Shown piece after piece: positions 28,061-38,736 of a stretch of 64,000 nt of DNA. This DNA is from Marinoscillum pacificum (GTDB lineage Bacteria > Bacteroidota > Bacteroidia > Cytophagales > Cyclobacteriaceae), in contig NZ_JAMZMJ010000013.1 in NCBI RefSeq assembly GCF_024714495.1, positions 107,111-171,110 of the forward strand, read 5' to 3'. The translations under genes were made by a program, and so were the position numbers. The first letter of the stretch is position 1. Each line of letters opens with the position of its first letter. The notes below the pieces were generated by a model. That model was not told the DNA's origin. It saw nothing but the letters and a program-made list of their open reading frames with translations, and did not search any database.

Positions 28061-31000
28061 ATGATGTTAAGAACCTTCAATATTGGCCTTTTAGCTCTGC
28101 TGTTATTTGCTGGGTTAAACTCCTGGTCGCAAACTCCTCAGATTAGATTTGAGCACCTTGATATAAGAGATGGATTGTCTCATAATCGAGTAGGTACAAT
28201 CTATCAGGATAATTATGGCTTTATGTGGTTCGGTACCCGATCAGGACTCAATCGATATGATGGTCATAATATCGAATTGTTGGAATTTGATGAGAATAAT
28301 CCTTTCTCACCGAGTGATCCTAATGTGGTATGGCTCAAAGAAGGCCCTGAAGAACGTGTGTGGTTGAAATCCCATTATGGTGTATATGCTTATGATATCC
28401 ATAAAGAACGTTTTGTAGATATCACGGCATTACTTTCAGAGCTTCAAATAAATAACTACAACCTTCGGGATATCGTCAAAGATCCACTAGGCAATTATTG
28501 GTTTGTGATAGAAAACATTGGGGTAAAAAAATACATTACTTCAACAAATCAAATCTATCACTATGGAGGGTCTTATCGAGATGTGACAAGTATCAATTTA
28601 GATCATAATGGAAATATGGCATTGGTACATTCTGATGGAGAAATTGAACTGGTGGATGTAACAGATCAGGGGAATACCACATTTTTGACCTATCCTGATC
28701 ATCTCAAGGGGATCAATGATTTGATGAGTTTTCTGGATAATACAGGTGGATTTTGGTTTTACAGTGAAAATAAAAGTTTTGGATTATGCTATTATCATGC
28801 TACCAGTAAAGACCACAAACACTATGGAGTCAATGAGTTAGGTTCCAATATTGTCTCTGGGATCTTACAGGATGAGAATGACCGCATCATAATAGGAGTA
28901 GATCATGGAGGAATGACCGTTTTGGATAAGCAAAACTGGAGCTATACCAATTTTGTCAATAATCCTTCCGATCCTAAATCACTTAGTCACAACAGTATCA
29001 TCTGCATGTATCAGGATGACAATGGATTGGTATGGTTAGGAACCAATAAAGGAGGGGTGAATTACTTTTCTAGTGAAGCTGTGTTTTTCAATTTCTTCAA
29101 GCAGGTGGGTAATCATCCAACTAATGCCAACGATATCTGGCCAATTGTTGAAGATGAGAAAGGGAATTTATGGCTAGGTACAGATGGAGGGGGGATTACC
29201 TACTTCAATTTAAAGACTGGAAAGTACACCAATTACACTCATGATGCAGAGAATCCCAATAGCTTGAGTTCGGATATTGTGGTGAGCATGAGTAAAGCTG
29301 CAAAGGGTGGATTGTGGTTGGGCACCTATTTTGGCGGACTCAATTATTTTGATGGCAAGAGTTTTAAAACCTATTATCACGATGATAAGGATTCTAACAG
29401 TATTTCAGATAACAGTGTGTGGAATATCCTATTGGATAGTCAAAAGCGCTTGTGGGTTGGTACGCTAAAAGGTGGCGTAGATGTGTATGACCAAAACTTC
29501 AAGAAGCTCTATCATTTTGGGTTGAGCAATCAAAAGATTAATTCAGACTATATCACTAGTTTCTGTGAAGATCAAAACGGAAATATGTGGATCGGTACAG
29601 GCTATGGCTTGCAGGTATTTGACGGTAGCGATACGCTTCGTCATATCTTAAGGGAAACGGGTAATTCTAAATCGCTCAGCAACAACTCTGTGCTTCATAT
29701 TTTTTGTGATGTGGACAATAATATGTGGATAGGGACCATGTATGGGTTGAGTAAATACGACCCGAACACGGATAGTTTCACAACCTATACCAAAGAGGAT
29801 GGATTGCCGGAAAACATTGTAGCTGCTATAGAGCAAGATGCAGATGGAAACTACTGGTTAAGCACACCTAAAGGACTTTCCAAATTAACATTCAAAGAAG
29901 GCAGACCCATGTTTCACAACTTTGATTTATCGGATGGATTGCAAGGGGATGTTTTCAACGAACGCTCCGTGCTTAAGCTAAAAAATGGAGATTTAGCTTT
30001 TGGAGGAAAAAATGGATTGAATGTGTTTGATCCAGAGAAAATTAGAGTTCCGGATGAGGAAAGTGAGTTGGCTTTTTTAAACTTCTTTGTTTCGAATCAG
30101 CAGGTAAAGCCTGGAGACACTTTCAATGAACGTGTTTGGTTTGAAAATGGACTAAACAATACGGAGAACCTTGTATTAAAACATGATGAAAACTCTTTTA
30201 CTATAGAGTTTACGGCGCTGAGTTTCTACCGACAGGAAAATATTAATTACAAATACCGATTGATAGGATTTGATGATAACTGGGTGGTCAGACCAAATAT
30301 TCACAGAGCTAATTATACCAACCTTGATCCTGGTAAATACCAGTTTGAAGTAATGGCTAGTGATCAAACCCAGCGTTGGAACAGTAAAGCCAAGGTGATG
30401 AATATTGAAATTTTATCACCATGGTGGCAAACTCCTTATGCCTATACCAGCTATGTGTTGATTTTGGTGGTTCTGTTATTTCTAACTCGAAAATCCATTA
30501 TCAATAAGGAAAGATTCCGTGCTAGAATTGCTCAGGATAGATTGGAAGCCAAGCGTTTACATGAATTAGATCTCATGAAGATTAAATTCTTCACCAATAT
30601 CAGCCATGAATTTAGAACGCCACTTACGTTGATTCTAACTCCTATAGAGCGATTCTTGAAAACTACTTCTGATCCTCAAAATCAGAAGCATTATCAGATG
30701 ATTCATCGTAATGCCAAGAGACTGTTGACATTGGTTAATCAGCTTTTGGATTTCCGCAAAATGGAGGCCAACCAACACCGATTGTCATTGGCTACAGGTG
30801 ATTTGATTGATTTTATCAAAAGCATAACTGAGTCGTTTTCAGATTTGTCTAATGATCGTCGAGTGCGATTACATTTTCATTCGAATATGAATGAGTTTTT
30901 GACGCTTTTTGATCGTGATAAAATGGAGAAAATTTTGTTTAACCTGCTTTCCAACGCTTTCAAATTCACTCATTCAGGAGGAAAAATAGATGTTTCTGTA

Positions 31001-32113
31001 CGGGACGTTGCATATCGTGAAGAACTTCATACTATTCGAATTTCTGTGGAGGATACTGGTATTGGCATCCCGCAGGAGAGATTAAACGATGTGTTTAATC
31101 GTTTTTTCCAGTTGGACAATGATTCATCGCTTCACCTTAATCATGGAAGTGGAATTGGTTTATCCATCACGAAAGAGTTTGTGGAAATGCATGAAGGTAC
31201 TATTTGGGTGGAAAGTGAAGTAGATAAAGGCAGTAGCTTCATTTTTGAGCTGCCGATGAAAAAGCTGACTGAGTATTTGGATACAGAAGATGTGGTAGAT
31301 CATTTAGAAGAAGATGATTCACCTGTGATACATCAAGATGATAAAGCTACTATCATGCTTACTGATGATAATGCGGATTTTCGTTTTTATCTGAAGGACA
31401 ACCTGAAAGAGGTTTATAATATCTATGAAGCGCCAAATGGTAAGGAGGCATGGAGGAAAATACTACAAAAATTACCTGATCTGGTGGTGACGGATATCAT
31501 GATGCCTGAAGTCAATGGTATTGACTTATGTAAGAAAATTAAGAATGATCCACGTACGGCGCATATCCCTGTTATTTTATTGACCGCACATTACTCTGAT
31601 GATCAGAAATTAGAAGGATTTGAAGCTGGAGCTATAGAATACATTACCAAGCCATTCAATTTTGAAATTTTGGTGCAAACTATCAAATCGGCCATTCAGC
31701 TGCAGAAACTTATTCATGCTCAGGAGCATCGTGTGGAGGCCAAGCCTCAAGAGATAGAGATTACTTCACTTGATGAGAAATTTATTACGAAAGCACTGGA
31801 AGTAGTGAACTCGAATATCTCCAATGCAAATTTTTCGGTACAGGAGCTGAGTAGCGAGATGGCGGTAAGTCGAGGGCAGTTGTATAAAAAAGTACTTGAG
31901 TTGACGGGAAAGACACCCATAGAATTCATCAGAGAAGTTCGAATCAAACGAGCAGCAGCTTTGCTGGAACGAAGCCAGCTCAACGTGGCTGAAGTAGCAT
32001 ATAATGTTGGTTTTAATAATCCAAAATACTTCACTAAGTATTTTAAGAAAGCTTATAAGGTCTTGCCATCCAAATATGCCTCTATGGCTTCTGACAAGCA
32101 TACAAATAGCTGA
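28061..32113 (+). CDS. Hybrid two-component system sensor/regulator (HTCS) of the PUL
   Basis: A 1350-residue one-protein signalling system. In order: signal peptide (ends SWSQ); two seven-bladed regulator-propeller domains in the periplasm (repeats such as MWFGTRSGLNRYDG and LWLGTDGGGITYFN, residues about 30-680); Y_Y_Y domain (about 700-785); transmembrane helix (about 795-812); histidine kinase with His849 in FFTNISHEFRTPL and ATPase motifs; receiver domain with phospho-acceptor Asp1145 in VVTDIMMPE; and an AraC-type DNA-binding domain at the C-terminus. HTCS proteins bind an oligosaccharide outside and switch on the adjacent PUL. All key residues are intact. Confidence 0.95.
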   Translation: MMLRTFNIGLLALLLFAGLNSWSQTPQIRFEHLDIRDGLSHNRVGTIYQDNYGFMWFGTRSGLNRYDGHNIELLEFDENNPFSPSDPNVVWLKEGPEERVWLKSHYGVYAYDIHKERFVDITALLSELQINNYNLRDIVKDPLGNYWFVIENIGVKKYITSTNQIYHYGGSYRDVTSINLDHNGNMALVHSDGEIELVDVTDQGNTTFLTYPDHLKGINDLMSFLDNTGGFWFYSENKSFGLCYYHATSKDHKHYGVNELGSNIVSGILQDENDRIIIGVDHGGMTVLDKQNWSYTNFVNNPSDPKSLSHNSIICMYQDDNGLVWLGTNKGGVNYFSSEAVFFNFFKQVGNHPTNANDIWPIVEDEKGNLWLGTDGGGITYFNLKTGKYTNYTHDAENPNSLSSDIVVSMSKAAKGGLWLGTYFGGLNYFDGKSFKTYYHDDKDSNSISDNSVWNILLDSQKRLWVGTLKGGVDVYDQNFKKLYHFGLSNQKINSDYITSFCEDQNGNMWIGTGYGLQVFDGSDTLRHILRETGNSKSLSNNSVLHIFCDVDNNMWIGTMYGLSKYDPNTDSFTTYTKEDGLPENIVAAIEQDADGNYWLSTPKGLSKLTFKEGRPMFHNFDLSDGLQGDVFNERSVLKLKNGDLAFGGKNGLNVFDPEKIRVPDEESELAFLNFFVSNQQVKPGDTFNERVWFENGLNNTENLVLKHDENSFTIEFTALSFYRQENINYKYRLIGFDDNWVVRPNIHRANYTNLDPGKYQFEVMASDQTQRWNSKAKVMNIEILSPWWQTPYAYTSYVLILVVLLFLTRKSIINKERFRARIAQDRLEAKRLHELDLMKIKFFTNISHEFRTPLTLILTPIERFLKTTSDPQNQKHYQMIHRNAKRLLTLVNQLLDFRKMEANQHRLSLATGDLIDFIKSITESFSDLSNDRRVRLHFHSNMNEFLTLFDRDKMEKILFNLLSNAFKFTHSGGKIDVSVRDVAYREELHTIRISVEDTGIGIPQERLNDVFNRFFQLDNDSSLHLNHGSGIGLSITKEFVEMHEGTIWVESEVDKGSSFIFELPMKKLTEYLDTEDVVDHLEEDDSPVIHQDDKATIMLTDDNADFRFYLKDNLKEVYNIYEAPNGKEAWRKILQKLPDLVVTDIMMPEVNGIDLCKKIKNDPRTAHIPVILLTAHYSDDQKLEGFEAGAIEYITKPFNFEILVQTIKSAIQLQKLIHAQEHRVEAKPQEIEITSLDEKFITKALEVVNSNISNANFSVQELSSEMAVSRGQLYKKVLELTGKTPIEFIREVRIKRAAALLERSQLNVAEVAYNVGFNNPKYFTKYFKKAYKVLPSKYASMASDKHTNS

Positions 32114-32297
32114 TAAAAGATGTGTTAAAGCTATTGATTTTGTGGTGTTTGTTGAGATAAATACATTTTGCACCTACTCTGGATTAAAATGATGCATGTT
32201 GCATGCCTTTTTAAGAGTTAAAATTGAGTAATTGTCAATAAGCTTTTTCATGATGAGCTGATTGTACATGTTTCGCTAAATATTTTGGGAATACTAG

Positions 32298-32319
32298 TCG
32301 GGCGGCATCTGCTGCCCGA
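32298..32319 (+). promoter_or_regulatory. GC-rich hairpin in the GH26 leader
   Basis: TCGGGC-G-GCA pairs with TGC-T-GCCCGA (32298-32307, 32310-32319) 16 bases before the next ATG. The tail is only mildly T-rich, so it may be a weak terminator for the HTCS gene or a leader element. Confidence 0.4.
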
Positions 32320-32334
32320 TTTACTTTATCAGCT

Positions 32335-34029
32335 ATGTTAAGACCTTTACTCTTTGTCCTTACTATTAGTAGTGCTCTACTTTCTCTTGCTCAAAAAATT
32401 GAAGCAGAAGGAGGCTCTCTTACCGGCACCATCGTTGCCAACAGCCGAACCGGTTTTTCTGGAGATGGATATGTTACAGGGTTTGATGAAGATGGAGATG
32501 CCGTATCCGTTCAGGTAACGCTTGATAATGGTGGATTGTATGACCTGTGGATCGCATTTGCAGCCCCTAATGGAGAAAAAACCAATGATATTCATGTAAA
32601 CGGAGACTATGTTGGGAGTCAAATTTTTCCAAGTTCACAAGCCTTTGATGAAGGGTATTTTGGTAAAGTATTTCTGAAAAAGGGTACAAATAGTCTGAAA
32701 GTCGTTAAAAACTGGGGCTATTTTGAAGTGGACTATTTTAGAATTTCGCCTACATCAGCTAATGAAATTCACAATTATCAGGATCAGTTGGTCACTTCAG
32801 GCTCTAGTTACGAAGCAGAAACACTTTACTTGTTTTTAAGAGACTATTATGGTCATCGTATTATTTCTGGTCAGCAAGCAGATGCAGGTGGTGAAAATGA
32901 GCTGGAATATATCCAGCAGCAAACAGGCAAGTTGCCGGCTATCAAAGGGTTTGATTTGATAGATTATTCCCCGACCCGTGTTGCGAATGGTACCACATCT
33001 CGTCAGACAGAGTTGGCAATAGACTGGTGGCAGCAAGATCGGGGTATAGTTTCTCTGATGTGGCACTGGAATGCACCAAAAGATTTATTAGATACTGATG
33101 ATGCCCCGTGGTGGAGTGGATTTTACACTTATGCGACCACCTTTGATCCAACCATAGCGATGAATGATCCCAACTCTGAAGAATATGAACTGATACTAAG
33201 TGATATAGATGTAATTGCTGAAGAGCTTAAGGAACTTCAGGAAGCTAAAGTGCCGGTTTTATGGCGTCCGCTCCATGAAGCAGAGGGAGGTTGGTTTTGG
33301 TGGGGCAGCCAGGGGCCTGAAGTGTGTGTGTGGCTTTGGAAGGTTATGTATGATCGTCTGACGAACCATCATGGGCTGGATAATATGATCTGGGTTTGGA
33401 CAGGAACAGATTCTGCTGACGCCTTGGAGTGGTATCCCGGAGATGATTATGTGGATATTGTGGGCGCAGATATCTATTTAGAAAATGGAAATTATGCCAC
33501 CAGCTTCAGCATGTTTGATAACATGGCTGGAATTCATGAAGGGCAGAAAATTATCACACTATCCGAGACAGGAACTATTCCAGATGCATCAGACATGGAT
33601 GACCAAAAAGCCAGATGGAGTTGGTTTGTAGTTTGGAGTGGTGATTTTATCATGGATGGAGTGAAAAATGATGTAGATCATTTAATTACTACTTATCAGC
33701 ATGAGTATGTGATTACGCTGGATGAACTTCCGGACTTTTATAATTATGTGAGCCCTGATTTTGCAGATGAAGGAGTTCTTTCTTCTTTTCCTGGTATACT
33801 GGAAGCTCGTGTTTATCCCAACCCAACGAGTGATTATTTATACCTTGAGTCCAATTTTGACGTCCAGCAAATAAAGGTTTATGATTTACAAGGTTCTGAG
33901 ATGCGGATTACTTCAGTATCTGATGGACGTAGACAATTAATAGACATGAGGTCTTTGAACAGCGGTGTGTACCTGGTACGTGTTTGGACCGCACAAGGCC
34001 CCAAAGGATTAAAAGTAGTAGTCAGGTAG
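32335..34029 (+). CDS. CBM35-GH26 enzyme with T9SS sorting domain
   Basis: A 564-residue secreted enzyme. Signal peptide ends LSLAQ. Residues about 22-140 form a CBM35-like module (EAEGGSLTGTIVANSRTGFS, YFEVDYFRI). The GH26 domain follows with acid/base Glu315 in RPLHEAEGGWFWWG and nucleophile Glu411 in TLSETGT. The last about 75 residues are a T9SS type A sorting domain (VYPNPTSDYLYLES, ending GLKVVVR). It is therefore predicted to be at the cell surface or free outside, making the first cuts in mannan-type or beta-1,3-xylan substrate. Confidence 0.92.
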   Translation: MLRPLLFVLTISSALLSLAQKIEAEGGSLTGTIVANSRTGFSGDGYVTGFDEDGDAVSVQVTLDNGGLYDLWIAFAAPNGEKTNDIHVNGDYVGSQIFPSSQAFDEGYFGKVFLKKGTNSLKVVKNWGYFEVDYFRISPTSANEIHNYQDQLVTSGSSYEAETLYLFLRDYYGHRIISGQQADAGGENELEYIQQQTGKLPAIKGFDLIDYSPTRVANGTTSRQTELAIDWWQQDRGIVSLMWHWNAPKDLLDTDDAPWWSGFYTYATTFDPTIAMNDPNSEEYELILSDIDVIAEELKELQEAKVPVLWRPLHEAEGGWFWWGSQGPEVCVWLWKVMYDRLTNHHGLDNMIWVWTGTDSADALEWYPGDDYVDIVGADIYLENGNYATSFSMFDNMAGIHEGQKIITLSETGTIPDASDMDDQKARWSWFVVWSGDFIMDGVKNDVDHLITTYQHEYVITLDELPDFYNYVSPDFADEGVLSSFPGILEARVYPNPTSDYLYLESNFDVQQIKVYDLQGSEMRITSVSDGRRQLIDMRSLNSGVYLVRVWTAQGPKGLKVVVR

Positions 34030-34031
34030 TT

Positions 34032-34100
34032 TTCGGTATAAAACATTACCGAATAGATCATTTGTTAATTATAGGGTTACAGATTGTCCAGTAGGACAAT
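34032..34100 (+). promoter_or_regulatory. Two small hairpins between GH26 and GH3
   Basis: TTCGGTA/TACCGAA (34032-34038, 34047-34053) and ATTGTCC/GGACAAT (34083-34089, 34094-34100). Neither has a T run. They may be RNA-end structures or regulator sites. Confidence 0.35.
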
Positions 34101-34155
34101 GGTTAAGGGTTTGAGGGATTACATTGGTGATTGAATTTCTAACAACCTCAAAAAA

Positions 34156-36342
34156 ATGATGAATAAGCCCCTTCAGTTACTCTTGATGGCATGGGCCCTG
34201 GGATGTGCCATTTCCGTATCGGCTCAATCGTATCTTGATGAGTCATTAACCAATGAAGAAAGAGCTAGAGACCTGGTAAGTCAATTGACGCTGGAAGAAA
34301 AAGTACAGCAGATGGTCATGAATGCACCAGCTGTAGATCGCTTGAACATTCCGCCTTATGACTGGTGGAACGAAGCTTTGCACGGAGTAGGACGAGCAGG
34401 TATTGCAACGGTTTTTCCACAGGCAGTTGGTTTGGGAGCTACATTTGATGAAGATTTAGCTTATCGGGTCTCTTCGGCTATAGCTGATGAAGCTAGAGCA
34501 ATGTATAATGCCGCCTCTAAAAATGATAATTATCTTCGTTACAGCGGGCTCACTTTTTGGACTCCAAATGTCAATATCTTTAGAGATCCACGTTGGGGAA
34601 GGGGACAAGAAACATATGGTGAAGATCCTTTTCTGACTTCTAGATTAGGTGTGGCGTTTGTGAAAGGCTTGCAAGGCGACCATCCTAAGTACCTAAAAAC
34701 AGCTGCTTGTGGTAAGCATTTTGCTGTGCATAGCGGTCCTGAACGATTGCGTCATGAGTTTGATGCGATTGCTTCACCCAAGGATATGTTTGAAACGTAT
34801 CTTCCCGCATTCAAAGCATTGGTTGATGCAGACGTAGAGTCTATTATGTGTGCCTATAACCGTACCAATGGAGAGGCTTGTTGTGCACACCAAACGCTCC
34901 TAGGTGATTTACTCAGAGAACAGTGGGGCTTTGATGGACATATTTTAAGCGATTGTTGGGCAATAGTAGACTTTTTCGCTGAGAATGGACATGGATTAGC
35001 GGGTGGCCCAGCTGAAGCATCTGCTATGGCAGTTAAATCTGGAGTAAGCCTCAATTGTGGTGATTCTTATCCAGCACTTGTAGAGGCTGTTGAAAAGGGC
35101 TTAATCACTGAACAAGAAATTGATGAAGCCCTGGTGAAGTTGCTAGTAACCAGATTTAAACTTGGCATGTTTGATAGTGATGACTCTAATCCATATAACA
35201 AGATTGGTCAGGAAGTGGTAAATAGTCCTGAAAACCGGGCTTTGGCTAAGGAAGCTGCGCTTAAATCAATAGTCTTACTTAAGAATAATGGTGTTCTACC
35301 CATGCGAAACGACTTCAAACGTTATTTTGTGACTGGGCCAAATGCAGCAACGATTAATCCATTAATTGGAAACTACTTCGGTGTGAATCCAAATATGGTT
35401 ACATTTTTAGAGGGTATTGCCGGCGCTATTTCTCCCGCGAGTCAGGTGCAATACAATACAGGGACTTTTCTGGAAACTGCCAACAACAACCCAATTGACT
35501 GGGCATCACCGGTTGCAGCAACTTCCGAAGCTACCTTCATGGTAATGGGACTTACCGGAGATATTGAAGGAGAAGAAGGAGCCGCTATTGCTTCTGAACA
35601 TTATGGTGATCGGTTAGATTACAACATTCCCCAAAATCAGATTGATTACCTCAGAAAATTGAAAAATGGTAATGACAATGCTGTAATAGCAATAGTTACT
35701 GGTGGTAGTCCCATGAATCTGGCGGAAGTGCATGAGATTGCTGACGCTGTTTTACTGGTTTGGTATCCAGGAGAAGAAGGAGGCAATGCGGTTGCTGATA
35801 TTGTTTTTGGTGAAGCTTCACCAAGTGGTAGATTACCTATTACGTTCCCTAAATCTCTTGATCAGCTCCCTGCTTATGAAGATTATTCTATGGTTGGTAG
35901 GACCTACAAGTACATGAGTCAGGAGCCATTATATCCTTTCGGTTTTGGATTGAGTTATTCAAAAATTGAATATGGCAATCTTTCAGTTTCGGCTAATAAA
36001 ATCAAAGAAGGAGAGGAGGTAGAAGTAACTGTGAAAGTGACCAACACAGGCGAAACTGAAACTGAAGAAGTTGTGCAGATGTACCTCACGGATGATGAAG
36101 CTTCTGTGAGAGTTCCTTTTTATGATTTAAAAGGTGTAAAACGAGTGAATTTAGAAGCTGGTGAATCCACTCTTGTAAAATTTGTGATAACATCGGATAT
36201 GCTGAAGTTAATTGATGAAGAAGGAGTGGCAAGACTAGAAAAGGGAAGTTTTACGGTGTCTATTGGAGGTTCTCTCCCCACACAAAGAAGCCTTGACTTG
36301 GGAGCATCTTCGTTCGTTACAACTAAACTACAATTGAAATGA
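34156..36342 (+). CDS. Glycoside hydrolase family 3 (beta-xylosidase/beta-glucosidase)
   Basis: A 728-residue exported GH3. Signal peptide ends VSAQ. The N-terminal part (PYDWWNEALHGVGRAG, CGKHFAVHSGPERLRHEFDA) and nucleophile Asp266 in ILSDCWAIVDF resemble the beta-xylosidase-like branch of GH3. The C-terminal GH3 domain and a fibronectin III-like domain are complete. Mature protein is likely periplasmic. Its TGA stop overlaps the ATG of a GH10 xylanase gene, supporting xylo-oligosaccharide as substrate. Specificity from sequence alone is uncertain. Confidence 0.9.
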   Translation: MMNKPLQLLLMAWALGCAISVSAQSYLDESLTNEERARDLVSQLTLEEKVQQMVMNAPAVDRLNIPPYDWWNEALHGVGRAGIATVFPQAVGLGATFDEDLAYRVSSAIADEARAMYNAASKNDNYLRYSGLTFWTPNVNIFRDPRWGRGQETYGEDPFLTSRLGVAFVKGLQGDHPKYLKTAACGKHFAVHSGPERLRHEFDAIASPKDMFETYLPAFKALVDADVESIMCAYNRTNGEACCAHQTLLGDLLREQWGFDGHILSDCWAIVDFFAENGHGLAGGPAEASAMAVKSGVSLNCGDSYPALVEAVEKGLITEQEIDEALVKLLVTRFKLGMFDSDDSNPYNKIGQEVVNSPENRALAKEAALKSIVLLKNNGVLPMRNDFKRYFVTGPNAATINPLIGNYFGVNPNMVTFLEGIAGAISPASQVQYNTGTFLETANNNPIDWASPVAATSEATFMVMGLTGDIEGEEGAAIASEHYGDRLDYNIPQNQIDYLRKLKNGNDNAVIAIVTGGSPMNLAEVHEIADAVLLVWYPGEEGGNAVADIVFGEASPSGRLPITFPKSLDQLPAYEDYSMVGRTYKYMSQEPLYPFGFGLSYSKIEYGNLSVSANKIKEGEEVEVTVKVTNTGETETEEVVQMYLTDDEASVRVPFYDLKGVKRVNLEAGESTLVKFVITSDMLKLIDEEGVARLEKGSFTVSIGGSLPTQRSLDLGASSFVTTKLQLK

Positions 36343-37562
36343 AACACGTTAAGTTGTTCTGGATATGTTTCTCGTTTGTCTTTTTTATCAATGCAAAAGG
36401 ACAATCACCCATTGCTGAAGGAAAGACTAAGTTTTTGGGCGGAATTCACAGTACCTCGCAGATTGAGGATTTTGAGAAATATTGGAATCAGGTCACTCCT
36501 GAAAACGCAGGCAAATGGGGAAGTGTGGAAAGCACAAAAGACGTTTATAACTGGACTCAGCTCGATCAGGCTTATGAGTTCGCTCACAACAACAATTTTC
36601 CATTTCGATACCATGTGCTTCTGTGGGGAAATCAACAGCCTAGCTGGATAGAAGGACTTTCTGCAGAAGAGCAGTTGGAGGAGATTATAGAGTGGATGGA
36701 TACTGTTGCAGCGAGATATCCTGACATTGATTACCTGGAGGTAATCAATGAACCACTAAATGATCCACCCTATGGAACAGGGAATGGTAATTACTTAAAT
36801 GCTCTGGGAGGTACTGGTGTAACAGGATTTGATTGGATGATTACAGGATTTAGAATGGCTAGAGAACGTTTTCCCAATGCCAAACTCATGGTCAATGAAT
36901 ACAATATTCTGAACAGTCCTGGAAGAGCTACAACGTACATAAATGCGATCTCTGAGCTGCAACAAGAAGGTTTGATAGATATAATTGGTGTGCAGGCACA
37001 TGCATTCACGACAACAGCTGATAATGAAGTGATGAAATCTGTGTTAGATATGTTGGAGGATACCGGATTGCCAGTTATGGTAACGGAGCTGGATATAGAT
37101 GGGCCTTCTGACTCGAAACAGTTAGAAGATTATCAACGAATTTTTCCCTTGCTATGGGAACATCAAGCTGTAATGGGAATCACACTTTGGGGGTTTCGGC
37201 CCGGACTATGGCGAAATGCAGAACAAGCCTATTTGATTGACACAGATGGAACAGAACGTAGTGCTCTGAAATGGCTTAGAGAATATGTGGAAACCACAGA
37301 TTTGACTTTAGGGCCACTCGCTGACTTTAAGACTTCATCCATTTTAATATATCCGAATCCTGTTTCAGATTACTTATTCATTAATGAAAGCTGGAATATT
37401 AAGAAGGCTCGTATTATTGACTTAACAGGAAATGAAGTGTGGGCGAACGAACAGATTATGACAGAAAAGGTCTATTTGGGCGATTTGCCAAAGGGGTATT
37501 ACATTTTTACAGCAGTCCATAAAGATGGATCTCTCGTTACTTCAAAACTTAAAATCCAATAG
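36339..37562 (+). CDS. GH10 endo-beta-1,4-xylanase with T9SS sorting domain
   Basis: A 407-residue xylanase. The signal peptide ends AKGQ. The GH10 barrel has acid/base Glu138 in EVINEPLND and nucleophile Glu250 in MVTELDIDG. After residue about 330 a T9SS type A sorting domain follows (ILIYPNPVSDYLFINES, ending SKLKIQ). The family is endo-acting on xylan; here it should be exported to the surface. Start overlaps the preceding GH3 stop (ATGA), and a second GH10 gene begins immediately after, so the three form an operon. Confidence 0.93.
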   Translation: MKHVKLFWICFSFVFFINAKGQSPIAEGKTKFLGGIHSTSQIEDFEKYWNQVTPENAGKWGSVESTKDVYNWTQLDQAYEFAHNNNFPFRYHVLLWGNQQPSWIEGLSAEEQLEEIIEWMDTVAARYPDIDYLEVINEPLNDPPYGTGNGNYLNALGGTGVTGFDWMITGFRMARERFPNAKLMVNEYNILNSPGRATTYINAISELQQEGLIDIIGVQAHAFTTTADNEVMKSVLDMLEDTGLPVMVTELDIDGPSDSKQLEDYQRIFPLLWEHQAVMGITLWGFRPGLWRNAEQAYLIDTDGTERSALKWLREYVETTDLTLGPLADFKTSSILIYPNPVSDYLFINESWNIKKARIIDLTGNEVWANEQIMTEKVYLGDLPKGYYIFTAVHKDGSLVTSKLKIQ

Positions 37563-37563
37563 T

Positions 37564-38670
37564 ATGTCCTTTATGAAATATATGTTGCTTTCACTCATAA
37601 TCCTGTGGGTTTCAGCATGTAGCTCTCCTAAAAATCAAGAGAAATCTACTGTGGTTGAGTCATCAACTAAGGGACTGAAAGATTATTATGCACAGTATTT
37701 TCCTGTAGGAGTAGCTGTATACCCAGAAGCATTAAAAGGTGGTCCCGAAGCAGAATTGATTAAAAGACATTTTGTGAGCATGACACCAGAGAATGTGATG
37801 AAAATGGGGCCGATTCACCCTAAAGAGGACGAATATAACTGGTCCTCAGCAGATGATATTGTGGAATTCGCAAAGGAAAACGAGTTGAAAATGCGAGGGC
37901 ATGCACTTTGCTGGCATAATCAAGTTCCTGACTGGATCTTTACAAATGATGAAAACCAATATGTTTCAAAAGAAATGCTGTTAGAGCGTCTTAAGAATCA
38001 TATAATGACTGTGGTTTCTCGATACAAAGGATCTGTTTACGCTTGGGATGTAGTGAATGAAGCTATTTCTGATAGTAAAGATGAATTTTATCGAAACACC
38101 AAATGGTATGAGATCTGTGGTGAAGAGTTTATTGCTAAAGCTTTTGAATATGCTCATCAAGCTGATCCCAATGCGGATCTGTTCTACAATGATTATGAAG
38201 TAATTAATCCGGTTAAGCGGGAAAAAATCTATCAACTGGTGAAAAAACTCAAAGACTCAGGTGTCCCCATTACTGGTATAGGAATACAAGGGCATTGGTC
38301 TATTTATGAACCTACAGAGGAAACATTGCGCGAGACTATAGAGAAATTTACATCTCTGGGCTTGAAAGTGCAGATTACGGAACTGGATGTCTCCGTTTAT
38401 CCAAAAGAGCATACACTACGTGAGAAGCTTGAATCTGATTCAGATCAGTTTACAGAGGAGCAAAAGGAGCTTCAAATCAAGCAATATGAGATGATTTTTA
38501 AGGTGTTTCGAGAATATAAGCAGGATCTGAATGCCGTTACTTTTTGGAATATATCTGATAAGTACAGTTGGTTGGATCATTTTCCTGTTCCTGATAGAAA
38601 AGATTATCCGCTACTGTTTGATCAGAACCATCAACCTAAAGAAGCCTATTATCATGTAATAGACTTTTAA
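37564..38670 (+). CDS. GH10 endo-beta-1,4-xylanase, lipoprotein
   Basis: A 368-residue GH10 xylanase with a lipoprotein signal ending at Cys19 (WVSACSSPK). The residues after Cys are not acidic, so it probably faces the periplasm and cuts imported xylo-oligosaccharides. Catalytic Glu166 (DVVNEAISD) and Glu273 (QITELDVSV) are present, as is the GHALCWHNQVP motif. I chose ATG 37564, two bases after the previous stop, over an in-frame ATG inside the preceding gene. Paired with the T9SS GH10, it divides the labour between outside and inside. Two terminators follow. Confidence 0.93.
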   Translation: MSFMKYMLLSLIILWVSACSSPKNQEKSTVVESSTKGLKDYYAQYFPVGVAVYPEALKGGPEAELIKRHFVSMTPENVMKMGPIHPKEDEYNWSSADDIVEFAKENELKMRGHALCWHNQVPDWIFTNDENQYVSKEMLLERLKNHIMTVVSRYKGSVYAWDVVNEAISDSKDEFYRNTKWYEICGEEFIAKAFEYAHQADPNADLFYNDYEVINPVKREKIYQLVKKLKDSGVPITGIGIQGHWSIYEPTEETLRETIEKFTSLGLKVQITELDVSVYPKEHTLREKLESDSDQFTEEQKELQIKQYEMIFKVFREYKQDLNAVTFWNISDKYSWLDHFPVPDRKDYPLLFDQNHQPKEAYYHVIDF

Positions 38671-38678
38671 ATGGAGAG

Positions 38679-38736
38679 AAGGGCAGTTGCCCTTTTACTA
38701 AGGCAGAGGCTACGCATCATGTGTAGCCTTTTTTTT
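38679..38736 (+). terminator. Tandem terminators after the GH10 pair
   Basis: First hairpin AAGGGCA/TGCCCTT (38679-38685, 38688-38694). Second AGGCTAC/GTAGCCT (38707-38713, 38723-38729), followed by eight T. They isolate the upstream enzyme operon from susC. Confidence 0.85.

Noticed and set aside
29648..32173. Several minus-strand ORFs inside the HTCS gene
   Set aside because: They show no signal peptide or domain, and all lie opposite conserved kinase, receiver and AraC domains.
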